A stretch of DNA of 55,020 nt, taken from contig JAKACW010000029.1 of the NCBI GenBank assembly GCA_021821045.1, forward strand, positions 1-55,020, given 5' to 3'. The DNA is from Pseudomonadota bacterium. Lineage in GTDB: Bacteria; Pseudomonadota; Gammaproteobacteria; JAADHS01. Positions 16,666-25,017 of the stretch are shown piece by piece. The translations under genes and the position numbers were made by a program. Below the pieces are notes generated by a model. The model searched no databases. It had not been told where the DNA came from and worked only from the letters and a program-made list of their open reading frames with translations. Positions within the stretch are counted from its first letter, which is position 1; each line of letters starts with the position of its first letter.

Positions 16666-17608
16666 CTCCGCCAACTGGGCCCCGCCGCGGGTTATCGCCA
16701 TTATGGGGCCCACCGCGTGCGGCAAGAGCAGCGTGGCCGAGGCCATCTGTCGTCAGCGGCCTTGCGAAATTGTCAGCGTCGATTCGGCTTTGGTATATCG
16801 CGGCATGGATATCGGGACGGCGAAGCCTTCGCCGGCGATTCGCCAGGAGATTCCGCATCACCTGATTGATGTTCTCGATCCCGAGCAGTCCTTCTCGGCG
16901 GCTGAGTTCGCCAATGCAGCCCTGCGGGCCATCGCGCAGATCCACTCTCGCGGCAACGTCCCGTTGCTCGTGGGCGGAACCATGCTGTATTTTCGCGCGC
17001 TGCTTGAAGGTTTGGCGCCGCTGCCCGCAGCGTCGGAGAGTGTTCGCGCCCGTCTGGTCGAAGAGACTGCGACTCTTGGTCTGGAGGCGCTGCATCGACG
17101 CTTGGCCGAGGTCGATCCCGTTTCCGCTCAGCGAATTCACAAGAACGATCCCCAGCGGATTCAGCGTGCATTGGAGGTTTACGAAGTGACGGGGCGTCCG
17201 CTGAGCGACGCATGGCGCGAGGCGGAGAGATACGTATTTCCATACCCGTTGACAAGGATTGTTCTGTGGCTGCCTGATCGCGCTAAGCTTCATCGGCGAA
17301 TCGCTCAGCGTTTGGACGACATGTTTGCCGCCGGGTTCGTCGATGAAGTTGCGCGATTGCGAGGGCGCCCGGGCCTGACGGCGGATATGCCCAGCATGCG
17401 GGCGGTCGGCTATCGCCAAGTGTGGGAGTATCTTGCAGCGGAAACCGATTCCGAGACGATGCGCCAGCGTGCGTTATTCGCCACGCGTCAGCTTGCCAAG
17501 CGACAAATGACGTGGCTCAGGCAAGTGCACAATGCGCGTTGGATTGAAGCGGATAGCGAGCAAATTGTTGAGTATGTCTTGAAAATTCTCGACGCGGCCC
17601 CATGTTAA
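16643..17608 (+). CDS. miaA: tRNA dimethylallyltransferase MiaA
   Basis: A 321-residue enzyme that transfers the dimethylallyl group from DMAPP to A37 of tRNAs reading UNN codons. It has the P-loop GPTACGKSS (22-30), the VSVDSALVYRGMDIGTAKPS block, LVGGTMLYFRALLEGLAPLP and the RQLAKRQMTWLRQ stretch, all characteristic of MiaA. The ATG at 16643 lies 23 bases inside the preceding activator gene and has GGA 7-8 bases upstream. hfq follows after 292 bases, the order known from many gammaproteobacteria, but the usual mutL neighbour is replaced by the PspA module. Confidence 0.94.
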   Translation: MNQTSPASSANWAPPRVIAIMGPTACGKSSVAEAICRQRPCEIVSVDSALVYRGMDIGTAKPSPAIRQEIPHHLIDVLDPEQSFSAAEFANAALRAIAQIHSRGNVPLLVGGTMLYFRALLEGLAPLPAASESVRARLVEETATLGLEALHRRLAEVDPVSAQRIHKNDPQRIQRALEVYEVTGRPLSDAWREAERYVFPYPLTRIVLWLPDRAKLHRRIAQRLDDMFAAGFVDEVARLRGRPGLTADMPSMRAVGYRQVWEYLAAETDSETMRQRALFATRQLAKRQMTWLRQVHNARWIEADSEQIVEYVLKILDAAPC

Positions 17609-17900
17609 TTTGGCCGTTGGCCTTGTGATACACTGTGCGCCGCGCTCACGGTCCTATGCGGGTATTTATAGGCGCATTTATTGAATTGTTTTTTTTGGTA
17701 GGTCGGGTTATCAATCGCCTTTTCCAACCTTTAGGCTCAGGTTTACGACGCGCCCGCAGGCGTTGAAATTTGGGTTCAGGGGAAATAGGGAAATCGAGCG
17801 ATAACAACAATAAAGGATCCTTCGCATTAGTTCGCACGGGCGCAGGCCGTCCGCGTGGCGATGTTAGGGTTCCAAACGTTGCATAACAAGGAGAAAGCAC
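17609..17900 (+). other. intergenic region miaA-hfq
   Basis: No gene is seen in these 292 bases. A weak inverted repeat (ATGCG at 17656, CGCAT at 17673) is followed some 11 bases later by a run of eight T (17689-17696), a poor terminator. TACACT around 17629 could be a -10 element without a clear -35. hfq probably has its own promoter here, but I cannot pin it down. Confidence 0.4.
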
Positions 17901-18173
17901 ATGTCGAAGGGGCATAGCTTACAAGACCCTTTTTTAAACGCATTACGCAAAGAGCGCGTTCCCGTCTCGATTTATTTGGTAAACGGTATCAAGCTTCAGG
18001 GTCAGGTCGAGTCTTTCGATCAATTCGTTGTGCTTTTGAAAAACAGCGTCAACCAGATGGTGTATAAACATGCCATCTCCACTGTCGTACCCGCGCGCAA
18101 TGTCAAAATGAGCGCCGATGACAACGCGGGTAACATCGCGCCTCCGGTGCCGGGTCCCGGCAACGCGAAATAG
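17901..18173 (+). CDS. hfq: RNA chaperone Hfq
   Basis: A 90-residue protein, a little shorter than E. coli Hfq. It forms a hexameric Sm-like ring that pairs small RNAs with mRNAs. Key residues are present: Gln8, the Sm1 segment [20 protein letters not shown] and the Sm2 motif YKH (55-57). The C-terminal tail is short and Gly/Pro-rich. The ATG at 17901 has AAGGAG upstream. hflX begins 25 bases after the stop, the classical hfq-hflX-hflKC order. Confidence 0.97.
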   Translation: MSKGHSLQDPFLNALRKERVPVSIYLVNGIKLQGQVESFDQFVVLLKNSVNQMVYKHAISTVVPARNVKMSADDNAGNIAPPVPGPGNAK

Positions 18174-18198
18174 CGCATCCATGAGCGTAGCCAGGTAA

Positions 18199-19344
18199 GT
18201 GCAACTCTTCGAACGTCCCCAGCGTGGCGAAAAGGCCGTTTTGGTTCACATCGACATCGGAGCGCCTCGCTCCGATGATGCCTGGGAGGAATTTCGCCAA
18301 CTTGCCGCAGCCGCGGGGGCGGAGATTGCCGGTGAAATCCCCGGCAAGCGCCCCGCCCCTGACGCCAAGTATTTCGTCGGTACAGGCAAAGCTGAGCAGA
18401 TCCGTATCGCGGTAGAGCAGCTTGGGGCGAATCTGGTTTTGATCGATCACGCCCTTTCGCCGGCGCAGGAGCGCAATCTCGAGCGATTGGTCAAATGCCG
18501 TGTGCTTGATCGCACCGGTTTGATTCTGGACATTTTTGCTCAGCGGGCGCGGTCCTACGAGGGGAAACTGCAAGTCGAACTCGCGCAGCTGCGTTATCTT
18601 TCGTCCCGGTTGGTTCGCGGTTGGACTCACTTGGAGCGTCAGCGCGGCGGCATCGGTCTACGGGGGCCCGGCGAAACGCAGCTCGAAATGGACCGGCGCA
18701 TGATCGGGGACCGTATAAAGCAGCTCAAAAAGCGTTTGGAAAAAGTCGAGAAGCAACGTCAAGGCCAACGCCGAGCCCGGCAGAAATCCCGTCTGGCCAC
18801 GGCTTCGCTGGTGGGGTATACCAACGCCGGCAAGTCGACCTTGTTCAACGCGCTTGCCCGAGCCGACGTTTATGCCGCCGACCAGCTGTTCGCGACATTG
18901 GATCCGACGTTGCGCCGGGTTGTGTTGCCGGATAGCGATCCGGTTATTCTCGCCGATACGGTTGGATTCGTGCGGGATCTTCCGCACACGTTGGTCGCGG
19001 CATTTCGCGCCACGCTCGAGGAGTCGCGCGAAGCGGATTTGCTATTGCACGTTGTCGATGCGGCGGATCCGGAGCACGATCAGCGCATCGATCAGGTGAA
19101 TGACGTCCTGGGCGATATCGGCGCCGACCACGTGCCGCAACTGATGGTGTTCAATAAAATCGATTTGCTCCCGTCGGCTCTGCCGCGAATCGATCGCGAC
19201 GAGTCAGGAGTGGCCGTGCGCGTTTGGCTTTCGGCCGCCACCGGCGATGGCGTGGCGCTGCTCAAGCAGGTGTTGGTTGAGCGTTTGTATCGGCCGTCGG
19301 AGGTGTCCTCGGAGCGTGTGCGGGCGGGAGCAGCGGTGATTTGA
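18199..19344 (+). CDS. hflX: ribosome-associated GTPase HflX
   Basis: A 381-residue GTPase that binds the 50S subunit and splits stalled ribosomes under stress. N-terminal HflX domain with GTGKAEQIR, then the basic coiled linker, GLRGPGETQLEMDRR, and the G domain: P-loop GYTNAGKST (206-214), ADTVGFVRDLP (G3) and NKID (G4). It is shorter than E. coli HflX (426). The start is GTG at 18199, with AGGT just upstream, reading MQLFERPQRG. It forms an operon with hfq. Confidence 0.95.
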   Translation: MQLFERPQRGEKAVLVHIDIGAPRSDDAWEEFRQLAAAAGAEIAGEIPGKRPAPDAKYFVGTGKAEQIRIAVEQLGANLVLIDHALSPAQERNLERLVKCRVLDRTGLILDIFAQRARSYEGKLQVELAQLRYLSSRLVRGWTHLERQRGGIGLRGPGETQLEMDRRMIGDRIKQLKKRLEKVEKQRQGQRRARQKSRLATASLVGYTNAGKSTLFNALARADVYAADQLFATLDPTLRRVVLPDSDPVILADTVGFVRDLPHTLVAAFRATLEESREADLLLHVVDAADPEHDQRIDQVNDVLGDIGADHVPQLMVFNKIDLLPSALPRIDRDESGVAVRVWLSAATGDGVALLKQVLVERLYRPSEVSSERVRAGAAVI

Positions 19345-19690
19345 AACGCGACTCCGACGGGGGCGTGAAAGTGACAGCGAACTTTTCCCGCTGCGCGGCG
19401 TTCCAATTTGGCGTGGGGGTCAAAAACGCGAGTTACTCAATCAACCCGACGAACCTAGGGAGTATTGGGCCGGGTTTCGCCGGGCTAACAGCTTGAATAA
19501 AAAGGTGCTGCCGCCTAAAATCGTTCTTTCCGGAACTGGGCATAGGCTTGCGCAATGAACTGGCGCGGATACGCTTGCGGCGCGCATCAACGTTATGAGC
19601 GCGAGCGATAACGAAAAGTAACCTATTCAGGGTGTCACCGGTTCGCCGAGTGACAAATGTGCCAAATCATCAACCGACACGGAGTACTCA
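19345..19690 (+). other. intergenic region hflX-hflK
   Basis: 346 bases without a convincing gene. The clearest element is a hairpin 36 bases before hflK: TGTCAC (19633-19638) pairs with GTGACA (19650-19655), with an inner CGG-TTCG-CCG and one bulged A. It lacks a T-run, so it is not a standard terminator. It may be a leader element or mRNA stabiliser for hflK-hflC, which probably start from a promoter in this gap. Confidence 0.45.
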
Positions 19691-20926
19691 ATGGCTTGGA
19701 ATGAGCCGGGCGGGCCGAAAAACGACGACCCCTGGGGTAAACCCAAGAACGATCAGAGCGGGCCGCCCGACCTGGACGAGGTAATCCGCAACTTGCAGAA
19801 CAAGTTCGGCAGCCTGTTCGGTCGCAAGGGCGGCGGCGGTCAGGGCGGCCCCGGTGGCGGCGGAACCGCCGGAATCCCTCGACCCGGCGGATCGGGTATG
19901 TGGATTCTCATCGGCGTGTTTGTCGCCTTCGTTTACGGCTATCAATGCTTCTATGTGGTTGCGCCGGCGGAACGCGCGGTCGTGCTGCGTTTCGGCAAAC
20001 TGGTCGACACCATGTTGCCCGGCCCGCACTGGGCCTGGTTCCCCGTTGAAACCGTGACGATTGAAAACGTCGATCAGATCCGAACCGCCGAATTGGGCTA
20101 TCGCAGCAGCGGCCGCAATCAACAGATGACGGCGACCAACGCCAAGGAAGCCCTGATGCTGACGCGGGACGAGAATATCGTCGACATCAAATTCGCGGTT
20201 CAATACAAAATAAAGAATTTGTCCGAATTTCTTTTTCAGGTCGTGGAGCCGGAAGAATCGCTGCGCCAAGCGACGGAAAGCGCGGTGCGTGAAATCGTCG
20301 GCAAGAGCGACATGGACTTCGTTTTGACCGAGGGTCGCAGTGATATCGCAGTGCGGGTGGCGGCGTTGTCGCAGGAAATCCTTGATCGCTATAAAACCGG
20401 ATTGCAGGTCACGAGCGTGAATATGCAGTCGGCGCAAGCGCCAGAAGAAGTGCAGGGCGCATTCGACGACGCCGTAAAGGCGCGCGAGGATCAGCAGCGC
20501 TTGATCAATGAGGCCGAGGCTTACGCCAACGACATTCTGCCCCGGGCGCGCGGTGCGGCTGCTCGTCAGCTTGAGGAAGCCAACGCCTATAAGACCCAAG
20601 TCACCGCTCAGGCCGAAGGTGAAGCGGCGCGTTTCACCCAGATCTATACCGAGTACGCCAAAGCGCCGGACGTGACTCGCAAGCGTTTGTATCTCGAGAG
20701 TGTGGAAGGGGTCATGCGGGATACGAACAAAGTGGTAATCGACGTGAAATCCGGCAACAACGTGATGTTCTTGCCGCTTGATCGCATGGGCGTAACCACT
20801 GGTGGAGCGGCGGTTCCAAGCACGTCCGACACGCTTATGAATGATGCCGCCGCAGTGGCGCCGCTGGTGCCCCAATTGGAGGACCGCCGGGGTCGCAGCG
20901 ATACCCGCGGCAGGGAGGCACGCTAA
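19691..20926 (+). CDS. hflK: FtsH modulator HflK
   Basis: A 411-residue membrane protein of the SPFH/prohibitin family. With HflC it forms a cage around the FtsH protease in the inner membrane. The N-terminus is Pro/Gly-rich (MAWNEPGGPKNDDPWG, then a Gly tract), followed by one membrane segment (MWILIGVFVAFVYGYQCF), the SPFH domain (APAERAVVLRFGKLVD) and a charged helical region. An SD-like GGAG precedes the ATG. Its TAA overlaps the hflC ATG (TAATG), so the pair is translationally coupled. Confidence 0.96.
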   Translation: MAWNEPGGPKNDDPWGKPKNDQSGPPDLDEVIRNLQNKFGSLFGRKGGGGQGGPGGGGTAGIPRPGGSGMWILIGVFVAFVYGYQCFYVVAPAERAVVLRFGKLVDTMLPGPHWAWFPVETVTIENVDQIRTAELGYRSSGRNQQMTATNAKEALMLTRDENIVDIKFAVQYKIKNLSEFLFQVVEPEESLRQATESAVREIVGKSDMDFVLTEGRSDIAVRVAALSQEILDRYKTGLQVTSVNMQSAQAPEEVQGAFDDAVKAREDQQRLINEAEAYANDILPRARGAAARQLEEANAYKTQVTAQAEGEAARFTQIYTEYAKAPDVTRKRLYLESVEGVMRDTNKVVIDVKSGNNVMFLPLDRMGVTTGGAAVPSTSDTLMNDAAAVAPLVPQLEDRRGRSDTRGREAR

Positions 20927-21798
20927 TGGAAAAACGAATTGCATCAGTCCTTATCGGCGTGGCGGTCGTGCTGTTTTTGGCGTCCATCTCGCTGTTTACG
21001 GTAAGCGAACGAGAAAAGGCCATTGTGCTGCGCTTGGGGAAAATCGCCCGCGCGGACTATATGCCCGGTCTGCATTTTAAGTTTCCATTTATCGAGACGG
21101 TGCGCCGCTTCGACGCGCGTATCAATACGATGGATGCGGAACCTGAGCGTTATCTCACGGCGGAAAAGAAGAACGTTATCGTTGACGCTTTTGTGAAATG
21201 GCGTATCAGCGATGTCGCGACCTACTTCACGTCAATGGGCGGTGACTCCAACCAGGCCAATCTGCGTATTGCTCAAATCATCAAACAGGATTTGCGCAAC
21301 CAATTCGGTAAGCGAACCATTCAAGAAGTAGTGTCCGGCGACCGCGTGCAAGTGATGGACATCCTAACTACGACCATGGCCCAGCAGGCCAGAGATTTCG
21401 GCATCGAAATCGTAGACGTGCGGATCAAGCGCATCGACTTGCCGGAAAACGTCAGCGCGTCGGTATATCGTCGAATGGAAGCGGAACGGGCGCGAATCGC
21501 CAAGGACTTCCGCTCCAAGGGCGCCGAGGAGGGGGAGAAGATCCGCGCCGACGCGGACCGCAAGCGAACGATTATCATCGCGGAAGCATATGGTGAAGCG
21601 GAGCGCATTCGCGGTGAAGGCGACGCCCTGGCGTCCGAGATTTTTGCCAAGGCGTATACTGCGGATCCTGATTTTTACTCCTTTTACCGCAGTCTTCAGG
21701 CCTATCGAAGTACGTTCAAGGGCGGTAATAACACGATGGTTGTTGAGCCCGACTCGGAATTCTTCAAGTATTTCAAGGAGTCAGGCGGTACGGACTAA
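20926..21798 (+). CDS. hflC: FtsH modulator HflC
   Basis: A 290-residue SPFH protein and partner of HflK. One N-terminal membrane segment (IASVLIGVAVVLFLASISLF), then VSEREKAIVLRLGKI and the SPFH core, and a long helical part with RIDLPENVSASVYRRMEAER. The end (VEPDSEFFKYF) matches HflC. It starts at the last base of the hflK stop. A terminator follows. Confidence 0.96.
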   Translation: MEKRIASVLIGVAVVLFLASISLFTVSEREKAIVLRLGKIARADYMPGLHFKFPFIETVRRFDARINTMDAEPERYLTAEKKNVIVDAFVKWRISDVATYFTSMGGDSNQANLRIAQIIKQDLRNQFGKRTIQEVVSGDRVQVMDILTTTMAQQARDFGIEIVDVRIKRIDLPENVSASVYRRMEAERARIAKDFRSKGAEEGEKIRADADRKRTIIIAEAYGEAERIRGEGDALASEIFAKAYTADPDFYSFYRSLQAYRSTFKGGNNTMVVEPDSEFFKYFKESGGTD

Positions 21799-21823
21799 CA
21801 GTGCCCCAATAAGAGCATCAGGT

Positions 21824-21886
21824 GCGGGGATCTTAAACCCCGCTAACAAGCAAACGCTGCCCCTTGGTGGCGTTTTCTTTTTTTTC
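21824..21886 (+). terminator. hairpin and Rho-independent terminator after hflC
   Basis: Two stems follow hflC. GCGGGG/CCCCGC (21824-21829, 21838-21843) has no T-run. AAACGC/GCGTTT (21852-21857, 21870-21875) runs into TTCTTTTTTTT, a good terminator. It separates hflKC from the next transcription unit. Confidence 0.8.
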
Positions 21887-21998
21887 TGTAGCTGCGGACT
21901 GCCGTGGCAGGTGGAGTCATCATCGGGCGCAAGCCAGCAAGTCCAATTGTTTCCGGCTGACGGCGCCTTTCACTGTGCGGGCATAATCGAGGTGTGGC

Positions 21999-22187
21999 GT
22001 GGATTGGCATGACTTTTTGGCGGCGGTCGCGTTAGTGCTGGTTTTTGAAGGTATAATGCCGTTCCTGAGTCCCCCGACGCTAAAACGCACCATGGCGACC
22101 ATCATTTCTCTCGATGATCGTACGTTGCGGATGGCTGGGTTTGCCGTGATGGTAACCGGTGCGATTTTGCTCTATTTCATACGCTAA
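21999..22187 (+). CDS. DUF2065 small membrane protein (YjeT-like)
   Basis: A 62-residue protein with two membrane segments: DFLAAVALVLVFEGIMPFL and MAGFAVMVTGAILLYFIR, with a short polar loop between. Size, the FEGIMPFLSP motif and its position between hflC and hisZ/purA fit DUF2065. Function is unknown. The start is GTG at 21999 with GAGG upstream. hisZ starts 16 bases after the stop, so they are probably co-transcribed. Confidence 0.87.
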   Translation: MDWHDFLAAVALVLVFEGIMPFLSPPTLKRTMATIISLDDRTLRMAGFAVMVTGAILLYFIR

Positions 22188-22203
22188 AAACACAGAACGA
22201 CCG

Positions 22204-23385
22204 ATGTTGAACGAGAAGCGATGGCTGCTGCCGGAAGGCGTCGAGGAATTGTTGCCGGATCAATCGCGGCTGGTCGAGAAACTGCGACGGCGGTTGTTGG
22301 ACTTGTTCGATGCGTGGGGTTATGAGCTCGTCATTACGCCTCTTATGGAATACATCGAATCGCTCTTGCTTGGGCGCGGCGACGACCTCGATCTGCAAAC
22401 CTTCAAGCTCATCGATCAGTTGAACGGGCGATTGATGGGCGTGCGCGCCGATATCACGCCCCAAGTCGCGCGCATCGATGCGCACCACCTGCAAAACGAG
22501 GGGCCCTCGCGCTTGTGCTACGTGGGAAGCGTATTGCACACCCGGCCCGATGGGTTTGCCCAAACGCGCCAGCCGATTCAAGTGGGCGCCGAGCTGTATG
22601 GCTATCCCGGACTCGAGGGCGATATCGAGGTCATTCACCTGATGGTGGAAACGCTGTCGCGGGCCGGAATTGGCGATGTGTTCGTCGATTTGGGGCACGT
22701 CGGAATTTTCCGCGCCATGGCGCGCTGCGCCGGGTTGTCGGATCAGGATGAGGCGACGCTGTTCGATGCGATGCAGCGCAAAGCGCGGCCGGACGTCGAG
22801 CAGTTGCTCGAGGCTGCTCGCGTTCCTGCCCCGTGGCAGGATCACTTTTTCTGCTTGGTTGATTTGAACGGCGACAAAGAGGTGCTGGCCATCGCGAAAA
22901 AGCGGCTTGCCCCCTTGGACGCGGATATCGCCAAGGCGGTGGCGGATCTCGAACAAGTGCTAATGGCGCTCAATGCTCGTTTGCCGAACCTCACGGTGCA
23001 TTTCGATTTGGCGGAGTTACGCGGCTATCACTACAAAACCGGGCTTGTTTTTGCGGCATTTGTGGCCGGTCATGGCCAAGAAGTGGCGCGCGGCGGCCGT
23101 TACGACAATATCGGCGCCGCTTACGGGCGCGCGCGTCCCGCTACGGGATTTAGCACCGATTTGATGACGCTGCTGCGCTTGGCTCAGGCCGAGCCGCGCC
23201 GCAAGTTGGCCATCCTCGCTCCCGCCGGCGACGACGTCGATTTGATGCAGCGGGTGGCTCAATTGCGCCATTCCGGCGAGCGCGTTATCTCGGCGTTGCC
23301 CAATCAGTCGGGGTCGCCGGTCGAGTTGGGATGTGATCGCCAGTTGGTGCGGATAAAAGAGCAGTGGGAGATCAAGCCGCTGTAG
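22204..23385 (+). CDS. hisZ: ATP phosphoribosyltransferase regulatory subunit HisZ
   Basis: A 393-residue protein related to histidyl-tRNA synthetase. It is the regulatory partner of the short-form HisG in histidine synthesis. It has WLLPEGVEELLPDQ, GRLMGVRADITPQVARIDAH, the segment YVGSVLHTRPDGFAQTRQPI, and RGGRYDNIGAAYGRARPATG, but lacks the C-terminal anticodon-binding domain of HisS. The ATG at 22204 fits the family N-terminus better than an earlier in-frame start at 22159. The stop codon TAG lies inside a REP-like unit. purA follows. Confidence 0.93.
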   Translation: MLNEKRWLLPEGVEELLPDQSRLVEKLRRRLLDLFDAWGYELVITPLMEYIESLLLGRGDDLDLQTFKLIDQLNGRLMGVRADITPQVARIDAHHLQNEGPSRLCYVGSVLHTRPDGFAQTRQPIQVGAELYGYPGLEGDIEVIHLMVETLSRAGIGDVFVDLGHVGIFRAMARCAGLSDQDEATLFDAMQRKARPDVEQLLEAARVPAPWQDHFFCLVDLNGDKEVLAIAKKRLAPLDADIAKAVADLEQVLMALNARLPNLTVHFDLAELRGYHYKTGLVFAAFVAGHGQEVARGGRYDNIGAAYGRARPATGFSTDLMTLLRLAQAEPRRKLAILAPAGDDVDLMQRVAQLRHSGERVISALPNQSGSPVELGCDRQLVRIKEQWEIKPL

Positions 23386-23404
23386 GCGCGGATTCATCTG
23401 CGAA
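23382..23404 (+). repeat. diverged REP-like unit at the hisZ stop
   Basis: A GTAGG head, a GCGGAT...ATCTGC stem and a GCGAA end mark a diverged copy of the window's REP family. The TAG of its head is the hisZ stop codon (23383-23385). Confidence 0.6.
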
Positions 23405-23428
23405 CCGATTTTGTACAAGGTGTATTAA

Positions 23429-24727
<1,299 letters not shown>

Positions 24728-24859
24728 GCGTGGTGTCGTGACTTCCGGTCGGCGCCGTCCGCGTGTCGCAGTATCGGCGTCGACGGGTTTTCCCGGCGCA
24801 GCCGAACGTGCGCGTTATTCCGATGGAAACCTGGATGGAATCATTCGGGGTTCATTCGA

Positions 24860-24944
24860 TGGTGCCGAAGAGAGGACTCGAACCTCCACGGGTCTCCCCA
24901 CTAGTACCTGAAACTAGCGCGTCTACCAATTCCGCCACTTCGGC
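24860..24944 (-). tRNA. tRNA-Leu (anticodon CAG)
   Basis: An 85-nt tRNA on the minus strand. The acceptor stem pairs GCCGAAG (24938-24944) with CTTCGGC (24864-24870), followed by A and an encoded CCA (24860-24862). The anticodon arm has stem CTAGT/ACTAG and loop TTCAGGT, so the anticodon is CAG. A long variable arm and GGTTCGAGTCC T-arm fit class II tRNA-Leu. It lies between purA and rnr, on the opposite strand to both, an order I recall from Pseudomonas. Confidence 0.96.
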
Positions 24945-24960
24945 AAAGAGCGACCGGCGC

Positions 24961-24989
24961 AATTTACCCACATAACGCCCAGATGTCAA
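24961..24989 (-). promoter_or_regulatory. promoter of tRNA-Leu
   Basis: On the minus strand a perfect -35 TTGACA (24984-24989) is 17 bases from TAAATT (24961-24966), followed by a GC-rich GCGCC discriminator, as in stable-RNA promoters. The start point would lie about 10 bases before the tRNA 5' end. Confidence 0.8.
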
Positions 24990-25000
24990 TTTCTCTGAGC

Positions 25001-25006
25001 TATAAT
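25001..25006 (+). promoter_or_regulatory. -10 element for rnr
   Basis: A consensus TATAAT lies 11 bases before the rnr ATG with no clear -35. It would give a transcript starting only a few bases before the start codon. It partly overlaps the divergent tRNA-Leu promoter region. Confidence 0.5.
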
Positions 25007-25017
25007 GCTAACCTACT

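Noticed and set aside
24860-24944. tRNA-Leu as an integration site of a mobile element
   Set aside because: No integrase or direct repeat of the tRNA end is seen, and the flanking purA and rnr are in their usual order.
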